NCBI GenBank assembly: GCA_041397845.1
Contig: JAWKVW010000002.1
Location: 1-64,000 of the forward strand
Direction: 5' to 3'
Source of the DNA: JAKPQE01 sp041397845
Lineage (GTDB): Bacteria > Pseudomonadota > Alphaproteobacteria > Rhizobiales > JAKPQE01
Length of the DNA stretch: 64,000 bases
Shown in pieces: positions 26,434 through 35,346 of this stretch (position 1 is its first letter; each line of letters begins with the position of its first letter). The position numbers were made by a program, and so were the translations under genes. Under the pieces are notes generated by a model that was not told the origin of the DNA, made no database searches, and worked only from the letters and a program-made list of their open reading frames with translations.

Positions 26434-26454
26434 TTAATCGGTTTTATCGATTAA
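26434..26454. promoter_or_regulatory. Perfect inverted repeat upstream of dps, candidate OxyR site
   Basis: TTAATCG (26434-26440), spacer GTTTTAT, CGATTAA (26448-26454). It contains ATC-N9-GAT, the form I recall for OxyR sites in Rhodobacter. It sits about 90 bases before the dps start in AT-rich DNA, facing the divergent oxyR gene. Confidence 0.5.
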
Positions 26455-26669
26455 TATGAGACTGGGTGGATGGCGGGCCTTGCTCGACGTGGCGGCGCGC
26501 TCCTCGCCCTTCCGGGAGAGGGATGCCGGAGCTTCGCTTTGACTGTTCTGTCAAAGCGGTAGCGCAGGCCGGGTGAAGGTCTCTCGTTCTGCGGTTTCCG
26601 GGTGATTTCCTGATGAGGCCCTCTCCAAGATCGCCTGGAGGCTTCCGGCGGAGCCGAAAACCCTCAAGG

Positions 26670-26735
26670 CGCTCTATCCTCTCCCGCGGGGGAGGCACCT
26701 ATCGACCTCCAGCTTTCCCCGCGGGGCGAGGGGCG
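26670..26735. repeat. Palindromic intergenic repeat upstream of oxyR
   Basis: CCTCTCCCGCGGGGGAGG (26678-26695) and CTTTCCCCGCGGGGCGAGG (about 26712-26730) are two adjacent hairpin units of the same kind as those at 23.8 and 25.75 kb. Confidence 0.5.
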
Positions 26736-26760
26736 CCGCAGTTGTTGAAAGGTCGAAAGA

Positions 26761-27659
26761 ATGGTCAATCTGCCGAGCCTGCGCCAGCTTCGCTATCTCG
26801 TGGCCCTGGCTGATGAAGAGCATTTCGGCCGGGCGGCCGAGAGCTGCCATGTCACGCAGTCGACGCTGAGCGCCGGCATCAAGGAGCTGGAGACGGTGCT
26901 TGGCGCCAGCCTTGCGGAGCGAACGAAGCGCTCGGTGATGCTGACGCCGCTCGGGCGCGAGGTCGTGGCGGCGGCGCGGCGGCTTCTTGCCGATGCCGAA
27001 GCGCTGGTCGAGATGGTGGCGGCGTCCGGCGAGCCGCTGTCGGGCGAGCTCAATCTCGGGGTCATTCCGACGATCGGGCCGTTTCTCCTGCCGCGCGTCC
27101 TGCCGATGGTGCGGGCGCGCTATCCGAAGCTGCGGCTCTACCTGCGCGAGGAGCAGACGGCGGCGCTGCTTGCCGGGCTTGCCGAGGGGCGGCTCGACGC
27201 GGTGGTGATGGCCTTTCCCTATCCGACGGAGGGCGTGACCGTGCGGCCGCTTTCGACGATCCGTTCCTGCTTGCCTGCCCGACGGAGCATCCGCTTGCCG
27301 GACGCCAGCAAGTCTCGGACATCGACCTGCTCGGCGAGCCGCTGATGCTCCTTGAAGAAGGGCATTGCATGCGCGGCCATGCGCTCGCGGCCTGCCGGAT
27401 GAGCGAGCGGGGGCACGGCCGGGAATTCGAGGCGACGAGCCTTGCGACGCTGGTGCCGATGGTGGCGGCCGGACTTGGCGTGACCCTGTTGCCAAGACTC
27501 GCGGTCGAGGCCGGCATTGCCGATGCGCAGGAACTGGCTTTGGTGCCGTTCGCGCCGGATACGGCGGTGCGGGAAATCGCGCTCGTCTGGCGCCGCACCA
27601 GTGCGCGCGCCGCCGAGTTCGAGCTCTTGTCCAGCGCGATTGCCGAGGCGGCAGCCTAG
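26761..27659 (+). pseudogene. oxyR: OxyR, hydrogen peroxide-sensing LysR regulator, frame broken near 27251
   Basis: The N-terminal frame has the LysR winged helix (LPSLRQLRYLVALADEEHF, SQSTLSAGIKELE-like TQSTLSAGIKELE) and runs to VTVRPL at 27251. The next frame carries FDDPFLLACPTEHPLAG, LLEEGHCMRGHALAACRM and the C-terminal half. A fourth T in the TTT at 27251-27253 would join them as RPLFDDPFLL. The two redox cysteines of OxyR are kept 9 residues apart (C-MRGHALAA-C), as in E. coli C199/C208. It is divergent from dps-katA, the expected targets. The intact sense of both halves favours a sequence error over a decayed gene. Confidence 0.88.
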
Positions 27660-27702
27660 CCTTCGGACTTGAAGGCGGTGCCGGCCAATGCCGGCGCCCG
27701 GC

Positions 27703-28638
<936 letters not shown>

Positions 28639-28768
28639 CTGTCTGTCATCCGTGCCGCGGGGACGGGCCTGCCGCAGCTTCATGGTGCGTGGCGGGGGCG
28701 ACCCTTCCGGCCGCCGGTCGCGCTTCTGTTACCCGCATGGGGCGGTCATGTAAACGCCAACGCTTGGC

Positions 28769-29305
28769 TCAACTGCCGGCCGAGCCGAGCGCCAGAAGGC
28801 CCTCGACGGCCGTGCCGGCGATGTGGTCGGCGGCGGTCGGGTCGAGCATTGTCCAGGGATCGGCGCCGGCGCCGGCGGATGCCGGCACCTTCTCGCTGCC
28901 GGAAATCCGGCTGACGCGGCGCTCGCCAGCGTCGAACACGTCCCAGACATAGGCGATCTCGACGTCGCCGCCGACCGGCGTCGCGGTGAGGTAGCCCTTG
29001 ACGCGGTAAACGGCGCCGGCATCGCCCGAGGGCACGATCGGCAGGCGGCGGGTGACGGCGTGATTGGCAAGGCTTGCGGCGAGAACCGTCACTGCCTCGC
29101 TCGGCGGGCCAACGATCGGCTCAAAGCTGATGGCGCCGGGTGCGGCCTTCGGCTTGCTGCCGGCCGGTCCGCCGAAGATCGTCGGACGGCCGCCGCCGGT
29201 CGAGCCGGTTGTCGTGCTGTCGGAGACGCAGGCGGCGAGCAGGACGGCGCCGGCGAGAGCCGCCAGCCGCAAAAAGCCAAAGCCTGCATTTCGGACAGCG
29301 CGCAT
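28769..29305 (-). CDS. Conserved lipoprotein of unknown function
   Basis: 178 residues. A signal sequence ends in a lipobox (AVLLAACVSDS). A low-complexity linker is followed by a globular domain with VTVLAASLANHAVTRRLP, VYRVKGYLTATPVGGDVEIAYVWDVFDA and RVSRISGSE. I set the start at ATG 29305 because the signal peptide begins there; the frame is open further upstream. It lies between pgeF and prs, as in other Hyphomicrobiales, and is probably anchored in the outer or inner membrane. Confidence 0.8.
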   Translation of the reverse strand: MRAVRNAGFGFLRLAALAGAVLLAACVSDSTTTGSTGGGRPTIFGGPAGSKPKAAPGAISFEPIVGPPSEAVTVLAASLANHAVTRRLPIVPSGDAGAVYRVKGYLTATPVGGDVEIAYVWDVFDAGERRVSRISGSEKVPASAGAGADPWTMLDPTAADHIAGTAVEGLLALGSAGS

Positions 29306-29542
29306 GACGCCCAACCCCGGTCGCTCGTCCGTTCGGCCCCCGCAATCGGCGACCGATCCCCGTCTCTGGTGCATGCCGGTTTCGAGGCGAAACGAGCGGT
29401 CTGCTCCAGCACCCTTTTTTGTCGCTTCCTTGCCGGCGCCAACTGGCGCAACTGGCTGCAAGATGCTCTAGCGCGGATGGGCGTTGCGGTCCAGCCTTGC
29501 GGCCGGAACAGCGTCAACGATCCCCAGATGATCGGCCGGCGA

Positions 29543-30328
29543 TCAGGCGTCGACGATGGCGATGGCGGCCAGCAGGCGGCCATAGTCCGGCTCGCCGCGA
29601 TGGGTGACCCGGCGATAGGAGTAAAACAGCTCCTCCTCGCGATAGGTGCAGCGGGCAAGGTCGGTGACCGAGGCAAGGCCTGCCTTGCCAAGACGGCGGG
29701 CGAGATAGCCCGGCAGGTCGAACATGTGATGGCCAGGGCGCCCGGAGGGCACGAAGAAATCGGCATTGCCGGCGTCGGCCGCGGCGAACCGGTCGAACAG
29801 CTCCGGGCCGACTTCGTAGGACGGCTGCGAGATCATCGGGCCGAGCACGAGGTGGATGTTCTCGCGGCGGGCGCCAAGGCCGATCATCGCCTCGATCGTT
29901 GCCTCGCCGACGCCGCCGATGGCGCCGCGCCAGCCGGCGTGGGCCGCGCCGACGACGCGCGCTATCGGGTCGGCAAAGAGCAGCGGGCCGCAATCGGCGG
30001 TGCCGACGGCAACGGCAAGGCCGGGCGTCGCGGTGACGACGGCATCGGCATGCGGCGCCTCGCCGGGCGCCCAGGCATGGTCGGTGACGAGCACGTCCGG
30101 GCTGTGGACCTGATAGGGGGTTGCCAGACGGTCGCGGGCGACACCGAGGGCATCGCAGACCCGGCCACGGTTTTCAAGGACGAGGGTACGCTCGTCACTG
30201 GAGCCGAGGCCGCAGTTCAGGCTGGCGTATATACCCTGGGAAACACCGCCGCGCCGGGTGAAGAAGCCGTGGCGGATGGCGGGGTGCGCAAGGGTCGGGG
30301 CAGTGAGGAATTCAGCTTCGGTCGGCAT
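29543..30328 (-). CDS. pgeF: Peptidoglycan editing factor PgeF (YfiH/laccase-domain family)
   Basis: 261 residues of the cupredoxin-unrelated laccase-domain family. Metal-binding residues lie in TPYQVHSPDV, GTADCGPLLFADP and GAAHAGWRGAIGG. Members have been described as purine nucleoside phosphorylases / adenosine deaminases and as cytosolic enzymes that remove mis-incorporated serine-containing peptidoglycan precursors. It lies just downstream of midA in the lgt-midA-pgeF order. Confidence 0.93.
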   Translation of the reverse strand: MPTEAEFLTAPTLAHPAIRHGFFTRRGGVSQGIYASLNCGLGSSDERTLVLENRGRVCDALGVARDRLATPYQVHSPDVLVTDHAWAPGEAPHADAVVTATPGLAVAVGTADCGPLLFADPIARVVGAAHAGWRGAIGGVGEATIEAMIGLGARRENIHLVLGPMISQPSYEVGPELFDRFAAADAGNADFFVPSGRPGHHMFDLPGYLARRLGKAGLASVTDLARCTYREEELFYSYRRVTHRGEPDYGRLLAAIAIVDA

Positions 30329-30363
30329 CTCGTTTTCCGTTGGCGGCGGGCCGGCGAGGGCGG

Positions 30364-31473
30364 TCAGGCGTTGTCATCGAATGGCGGCGGCTTGAGGCCC
30401 GGTGCGGTGATGGCCAGCACCTTGAACAGGCTGCCCATTTCGACCGGTCCGGCAAGGCGCTCGACGGCGGCGCGGATCTCGTCCTGAACCGGGGTCGGAC
30501 GGCCGGCGCCGAGGCGGCCGGCACGCTCGACAAGGCCGAGGCGCAGGAGGAATTCGCCCTGTTCCATCGGTCCGGCGACGGCGACGCCCTCGGAGCGGGC
30601 GGTGCGGGCCAGAACCTCGAAATTGACGTGGGCGGTGAGGTCGACCTCGCCGGGGTCGGCGAGCGGATCGACATAGGCATGGCGGCGAACCGACTGGAGC
30701 GTGTCGCCGATGCCGGTTCGGGCATAGCCGTAGTCAATGACAAGGGCGGCAGTGCCGTGCTCGCGAATGCGATGGGCGATCTCGGCCATGATGGCGGTCG
30801 AGGCCGGCGAGACCTCGAGCAGGGCGCCTTCGCCGGCGTTTGCGACGGCAGCGGGCACCTCGGCATCGAGCAGGCCGCCGGGACCGATGCCGAAGGCGAG
30901 GTTGCCATCGGCATCGAGGCCAACGACGCGCTCGCGCCAGCCGCTGGCGGTGCGCACGAACTGGCGGATCGGCAGGGCGTCGAAGAACTCGTTGGCGATG
31001 AGCAGGAGCGGCATGCGCGGCACGGTGGCGAGGCGGTCATGCCAGGTCGGCACCTGGCCGACGGTCGCGAGCTGCTCGCGCTGGCGGGCGCGCAGGACCG
31101 GGCTCATCTCGACGAGGTGCAGGCGGGCGGCGGCGAGGAATTCCGGCCGGATGCGGGCAGCGCGCAGGGCGTCGCGCATCAGCGTGCCGCGGCCGGGGCC
31201 AAGCTCGACAAGGGCAAACGGCTTTGGCCGGCCGGCGCGTTCCCAGACCTCGATGGCCCAAAGGCCGATGAGTTCGCCGAACATCTGGCTGACTTCCGGT
31301 GCGGTGACGAAATCACCGGAAAGGCCGAGCGGGTCGCGGTGCATGTAATAGCCATGCTCGGGGTCGCCGAGGCAGACGGCCATGAAATCGGCAACCGAGA
31401 GCGGGCCGCTGAGGCGGATGCGTTCGGCGATGCGGCTGCCGAGCGGGTTGAGCGACGCCACGCTAGCTTCCAT
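30364..31473 (-). CDS. SAM-dependent methyltransferase MidA, NDUFAF7 homologue
   Basis: 369 residues. ISGPLSVADFM-like IRLSGPLSVADFMAVCLG opens the protein. HGYYMHRDPLG, GDFVTAPEVSQMFGE and the SAM-binding VELGPGRGTLMRDALR follow, all typical of the MidA/DUF185 family. The eukaryotic homologue NDUFAF7 dimethylates an arginine of the complex I NDUFS2 subunit during assembly. Its start overlaps the lgt stop by 11 bases, which suggests coupled translation. Confidence 0.93.
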   Translation of the reverse strand: MEASVASLNPLGSRIAERIRLSGPLSVADFMAVCLGDPEHGYYMHRDPLGLSGDFVTAPEVSQMFGELIGLWAIEVWERAGRPKPFALVELGPGRGTLMRDALRAARIRPEFLAAARLHLVEMSPVLRARQREQLATVGQVPTWHDRLATVPRMPLLLIANEFFDALPIRQFVRTASGWRERVVGLDADGNLAFGIGPGGLLDAEVPAAVANAGEGALLEVSPASTAIMAEIAHRIREHGTAALVIDYGYARTGIGDTLQSVRRHAYVDPLADPGEVDLTAHVNFEVLARTARSEGVAVAGPMEQGEFLLRLGLVERAGRLGAGRPTPVQDEIRAAVERLAGPVEMGSLFKVLAITAPGLKPPPFDDNA

Positions 31474-32296
31474 TGGCGTTCCCGGCCCGCTGTCCGGCGG
31501 TCGCTACCGCCCAGAGGCCCAGCGCGATGAGCGGAATGGACAGGGCCATGCCCATGGTGAGGCCGCCGGCGAGATAGCCGATCTGGATGTCGGGCTCGCG
31601 GAAGAACTCGCAGAAGATCCGGAACACGCCGTAGCCGATGGCGAAGGCGCCGGCGACGAGGCCGGGCCGGGCAAAGGCGTGGCGCCGATGGACGAGCCAT
31701 TGCAGCACGAGGAAAAGGACGAGGCCTTCAAGGGCTGCTTCGTATAGCTGGCTCGGATGGCGGGGAATGTCGCCACCGGACGGGAAGGCGACGGCCCAGG
31801 ACGCCGTGCTCGGCCGGCCCCAGAGCTCGCCGTTGATGAAGTTGGCGATGCGGCCGAAAAGGAGGCCGATCGGCGCGACGGCGGTGACGAGGTCGAGCAG
31901 GGACCAGCCGGGAATCCTGTGCCGGCGGGCAAAGAGGAAGGTCACCAGCGCGGTGCCGGCAAGGCCGCCGTGGAACGACATGCCGCCATGCCAGACAGCA
32001 AGGATTTCCGCCGGGTTTTGCAGGAAATGAACCGGGTCGTAGACGACGACATAGCCGATGCGGCCGCCCAGGATGATGCCGAGGGTCGCCCAGGTGACGA
32101 AATCATCGAGCGCGACGGCATTGAGCGGCGGTCCGGCCGGACCCCAGAGTGCGGCGTTGCCGACGAGGCGGCGGGCGTAGAGCCAGCCAAGGACGATGCC
32201 GCTGATATAGGCGAGCGCGTACCAGCGGATGACCAGCGGGCCGAATTCGAACAGCACCGGGTCGATCTGAGGGAACGGCAGGGCGAGAAGGGGCAT
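31463..32296 (-). CDS. lgt: Prolipoprotein diacylglyceryl transferase
   Basis: A 277-residue seven-helix inner-membrane enzyme that adds diacylglycerol to the lipobox Cys of prolipoproteins. Landmarks are GPLVIRWYALAYISG, MSFHGGLAGT and the signature GRIANFINGELWGR. The start at ATG 32296 gives MPLLALPFPQIDPVLFEFG, the normal N-terminus. Substrates in this window include the lipoproteins at 28.8, 53.7 and 63.7 kb. Confidence 0.96.
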   Translation of the reverse strand: MPLLALPFPQIDPVLFEFGPLVIRWYALAYISGIVLGWLYARRLVGNAALWGPAGPPLNAVALDDFVTWATLGIILGGRIGYVVVYDPVHFLQNPAEILAVWHGGMSFHGGLAGTALVTFLFARRHRIPGWSLLDLVTAVAPIGLLFGRIANFINGELWGRPSTASWAVAFPSGGDIPRHPSQLYEAALEGLVLFLVLQWLVHRRHAFARPGLVAGAFAIGYGVFRIFCEFFREPDIQIGYLAGGLTMGMALSIPLIALGLWAVATAGQRAGNANGS

Positions 32297-32419
32297 CTGT
32301 CTTTCCGGCGGCGTTGACGCCGGCGTCCGGCAGGGTGCGGGGCAATGGGGCGGCGAAATGGTGGGCGGCAGCCTGCCGCCCACGAGCCCATCCCGTCAAG
32401 TGCGGGATTTCGGGGCGCC

Positions 32420-33103
32420 TCAGGCGGCGGGAGCAGTCTCGGCCGGCGGCGCCTCGTCCGGCCCGGCGGAGCGGCGCGAGCGGCGGCTGGCGACGCGCTT
32501 GCACAGGCGCACGAACGGCCGGGCGGCGCAAATCGCCTTGTCGGCCCGCTTCAGCCAGCGCTCGCCGTCGGTCAGCGTGCGATCAAGAGCGGCCATGGTG
32601 CGGGCGATATCCGGCTCGTCGTCCTCGATCCAGACGCGGAAGACGCGAGCCCAGGCCAGCATCAGGCCCTGGGTGCGCAGGGTGCCGCGCAGGCCGGTGG
32701 TGGAAATGCCGGCGCCGGCGAGCATCCAGCCCTGCGAGCGCAGCGCGACGCGGCCCCAGGCGGCGGCGAACAGCGGATCGCGGGCGATGCCGCGCATGAT
32801 CGACTTCAGCGCGGCCTTATGCGGGGTCAGCGCCTCGATGCGCCCCATGATGACGTCGAACAGGCGTTCGCGGGCAGTTTCCTCGGCCATGTCCTCGTCG
32901 AGATTGTCGAGCACCGCCTCGTCGATACGGGCGGCGAAGGCGGCGAGGATGTCGAGCTTGGAATCGAAGGCGCCGCGCAGGGCCGAGAGGCTGACGCCGG
33001 ACCGTGCCGCGATTTCCGGCAGGCCAATCTCTTCCCAGCGTTTTTCGGCGGCGATCGCCAACAGGGCGTCGACGATTTTCTGGCGGGTCTTTTCGGTCGC
33101 CAT
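32420..33103 (-). CDS. TetR-family transcriptional regulator
   Basis: 227 residues. The N-terminal helix-turn-helix is typical (TRQKIVDALLAIAAEKRWEE, then IAARSGVSLSALRGAFDSK). The ligand domain is helical and the C-terminal tail is basic then Pro/Ala-rich. Some alphaproteobacterial proteins of this fold are COQ9-like rather than DNA-binding, so regulatory function is likely but not certain. ATG 33103 follows AAGGGAGC. No target is evident; it is flanked by lgt and proC on the same strand. Confidence 0.82.
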   Translation of the reverse strand: MATEKTRQKIVDALLAIAAEKRWEEIGLPEIAARSGVSLSALRGAFDSKLDILAAFAARIDEAVLDNLDEDMAEETARERLFDVIMGRIEALTPHKAALKSIMRGIARDPLFAAAWGRVALRSQGWMLAGAGISTTGLRGTLRTQGLMLAWARVFRVWIEDDEPDIARTMAALDRTLTDGERWLKRADKAICAARPFVRLCKRVASRRSRRSAGPDEAPPAETAPAA

Positions 33104-33203
33104 TGCATGCTCCCTTGGTTTGCCCCGGCCCGATGAGGGATCTAGGCGCAATTCGGCGTCAGCCTAGAGGCAGCTTGTGGCAAGGAAGGGGCAGACCGGT
33201 CGA

Positions 33204-34025
33204 TCAGTTCGCCAATTCGCGCGAGCGATCGGCCGCGGCGGCAACGGCCCGGCGCATCAGGTCGGGCACGCCGGCCTCGGCCATCAGCACGGCGAGGGCG
33301 GCGGCGGTCGTGCCGCCCGGCGAGGTCACGTTGCGGCGCAGCGTTTCCGAGGTCTCGTGCGACCGGGCGAGCAGCTCGCCGGCGCCGGCAACGGTCGTGC
33401 GGGCAAGCTGGGTCGCAAGCTCCGGCGACAATCCGGCGGCCTCGCCGGCGGCGGCAAGACATTCGGCAAGGAGGAAGACATAGGCGGGGCCGGAGCCGGA
33501 AACGGCGGTGACGGCGTCCATGTCGCTCTCGTCCGCGATCCAGGCGACATCGCCGACCGCCTCGAGGAGACGGGTGACGATGTCGCGCTGGGCCGGAGTG
33601 ACCTCGGGGCCGGCACAGCCGACGGTCATGCCGCGGCCAACCTGTGCCGGAGTGTTGGGCATTGCCCGGATGATTGCCGGCGCCGGGCCGAGCGCGCCAT
33701 GCAGGGTCGCAAGCTGCGTGCCGGCGGCAACGGAAACGACGACCGTTTCAGGGCCGACAATCGGGGCAATGGTGGGAAGAACGGCCGCCATCATCTGCGG
33801 CTTGACGGCGAGAACCAGCACGGCCGGACTGGCGAGGCCGTCCGGCGAGGTGACGTGGCGGATGCCGAGCGTCTCGATGAGCGAGGCCATCTCGGCGGGC
33901 GGGGCCGGATCGACGACGGTGACGCCGGATGCGTCGAGGCCGCAGTCGAGCCAGCCGGCCAGCATCGCGCCGCCCATCTTGCCGGCGCCGACGAGGACGA
34001 GCGGAAGGGCGGCGTCAAGGCTCAT
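33204..34025 (-). CDS. proC: Pyrroline-5-carboxylate reductase
   Basis: A 273-residue NAD(P)H enzyme that completes proline synthesis. It has VLVGAGKMGGAMLAGWL at the N-terminus, RAMPNTPAQVGRGMT, SGSGPAYVFLLAECL and the C-terminal substrate loop LRRNVTSPGGTTAAAL. Its start overlaps the stop of the ybjN-type gene by 4 bases, so they are coupled. Confidence 0.95.
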   Translation of the reverse strand: MSLDAALPLVLVGAGKMGGAMLAGWLDCGLDASGVTVVDPAPPAEMASLIETLGIRHVTSPDGLASPAVLVLAVKPQMMAAVLPTIAPIVGPETVVVSVAAGTQLATLHGALGPAPAIIRAMPNTPAQVGRGMTVGCAGPEVTPAQRDIVTRLLEAVGDVAWIADESDMDAVTAVSGSGPAYVFLLAECLAAAGEAAGLSPELATQLARTTVAGAGELLARSHETSETLRRNVTSPGGTTAAALAVLMAEAGVPDLMRRAVAAAADRSRELAN

Positions 34026-34522
34026 GCTTCACCCATGGTTTCGAACAGCGCTGCCGCCAGGGCCTCCGAGGCCGGCTTGCCGGCCCAGACGACGAACTGG
34101 AACGCCTGATAATAGCGCTCGCAGGCCTCGAGCGCAGCGCCGAGCATCGCCTCGCACTGCGAATTGGTCGGCTCGGCGCCGCCGGTCAGCATCAGAGCCT
34201 GACGATACATCACGGCGCCGTCGCGGGTCCAGAAATCGAAATGGCCGACCCAGAGCTGCTCGTTGATGAGGGCGAGCAGGCGCACGACCTCGGGATGGCG
34301 CTTCCCGGGAACGCGCAGATCGAACGCGCAGGCAAGATGCAGCGTCTCCAGATTGTCCATCCAGGAAAACGAGACGTGATAATCGCCATGGCCGCCGGTG
34401 ACGGAAATGGTGATCTCGTGCTCGCCGCTGCGCTCGAACAGCCAGTCATTGAAATGAGCGACCTGCTCGATCGTATCGACCGGATTGGACTGCCGCTCCG
34501 TTTCAAAACTGATGAAAGTCAT
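34022..34522 (-). CDS. YbjN domain-containing protein
   Basis: A 166-residue cytosolic protein with the YbjN pattern: VAHFNDWLFERSG, HVSFSWMDNLETLHLACAFD, LLALINEQLWVGHFDFW and a helical C-terminus. YbjN proteins adopt a chaperone-like fold (type III secretion chaperone-like) and have broad stress effects in E. coli; the role here is unknown. GGGGAGCGGGC precedes ATG 34522. It is first in the ybjN-proC pair. Confidence 0.88.
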   Translation of the reverse strand: MTFISFETERQSNPVDTIEQVAHFNDWLFERSGEHEITISVTGGHGDYHVSFSWMDNLETLHLACAFDLRVPGKRHPEVVRLLALINEQLWVGHFDFWTRDGAVMYRQALMLTGGAEPTNSQCEAMLGAALEACERYYQAFQFVVWAGKPASEALAAALFETMGEA

Positions 34523-34968
34523 GCCCGCTCCCCGGGATAAAAGACGAGTCTCGGTCGAAACGCGGATATTTTCTCCGCCGAATCCGATCCGCTTCGCCCG
34601 AGCCGGGCGATTTCAACACAACTAACTGTTTTTACTAATCTTCCCGGAAAGTCCCCGTGGAATCCCCGGAAGGCTTATCCCGGCCATGAAAGCCGGGCGC
34701 GTCCGACACCGTTCTGCCCCGCGATACCCAGCGGGAAACGCCTCGCCTTGCGGGACAGGTCCTGAGCAAATCAGGCGCGGCGCGAATCTCTCTGTAGAAT
34801 CAGTATATAACGCGTTTTCGCTGATGCTACAGCTTTTCCGGCTGCGCAAGATTCACAATGCGAAATTTTGTGGACAGTGCGGTTTGAAAACGCTGCGCGA
34901 AACAAAACGCCCGCCGGGGAGGCGGGCGCCGTATGTTTTCAAAGCCTTTTTTGCTGCGGGCCTCGATG
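34523..34968. other. Intergenic region between ubiK and the ybjN gene
   Basis: 446 bases without a credible gene or RNA gene that I can recognise. The part near 34522 must hold the ybjN-proC promoter. Two perfect small inverted repeats are present: CGCCCG/CGGGCG (34605-34619) and CCCGGC/GCCGGG (34679-34697). The segment 34795-34875 is locally AT-rich. The ubiK terminator occupies the far end. Confidence 0.5.
34900..34927 (-). terminator. Terminator after ubiK
   Basis: On the minus strand GCCCGCC, loop TCCCC, GGCGGGC (34927-34909) is followed by GTTTTGTTT. It lies about 40 bases after the ubiK stop. Confidence 0.85.
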
Positions 34969-35271
34969 TCAGGCCTCGTCGGCCTTGTCCGTCTTCCTTG
35001 CGGTCTTTTTGGCAGGCTTTGCCTCGCCAAGGCGCTCCTCGAGCTCGGCGATGCGGGCGGCGAGGCGCTCGTTCTCGGCGCGGGCAGCGCTCGCCATCTC
35101 GCGGACGACGTCGAACTCGTCGCGGCGCACGAGGTCCATGTCGGCGAGGAAGCGTTCGGCCTGGGTCTTGACCATGGTGTCGATCTCGCGCTTCAGGCCC
35201 TGGGCGACGCCGGTGGCGTCGGTCACGAGCCGGGCGAATTCATCGAACAGGCGATTGGAGGTCTGGGTCAT
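34969..35271 (-). CDS. ubiK: UbiK/YqiC family accessory factor (BMFP)
   Basis: A 100-residue coiled-coil protein of the YqiC family: NRLFDEFARLVTDATGVAQG, then a region with RRDEFDVVREMASAARAENERL, and a Lys/Ala-rich tail. Family members trimerise through the coiled coil and help the ubiquinone-synthesis metabolon under aerobic conditions. A strong AAGGAGG site precedes ATG 35271. Confidence 0.9.
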   Translation of the reverse strand: MTQTSNRLFDEFARLVTDATGVAQGLKREIDTMVKTQAERFLADMDLVRRDEFDVVREMASAARAENERLAARIAELEERLGEAKPAKKTARKTDKADEA

Positions 35272-35346
35272 GGTCTGCCTCCTTTGGCAGCTCGAGTTCT
35301 TGGCGTTGGCTTAACTATGGGTATCGCCGGGGGCAATAACAAGGCG

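Larger units (their letters stand above)
26348..26760. other. Intergenic region between dps and oxyR
   Basis: 413 bases without a credible gene. The first 115 bases are AT-rich, unlike the surroundings, and carry the dps promoter with a 7-7-7 inverted repeat. The rest (about 26470-26740) is GC-rich repeat material with several CCTCTCCC/GGGAGG-type palindromes. An 84-codon frame there looks repeat-derived. Confidence 0.6.

Noticed and set aside
26444..26698. An 84-codon leftward frame between dps and oxyR
   Set aside because: It lies in palindromic repeat DNA and its protein is what such repeats give when read through; no ribosome site or homology.
23797..26735. CRISPR array
   Set aside because: The repeats are variable palindromes with irregular spacing and no unique spacers of constant length; no cas gene is present.
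34523..34968. A tRNA or small RNA gene
   Set aside because: I could not find a cloverleaf or a promoter-terminator pair on one strand; only short inverted repeats and the ubiK terminator are present.
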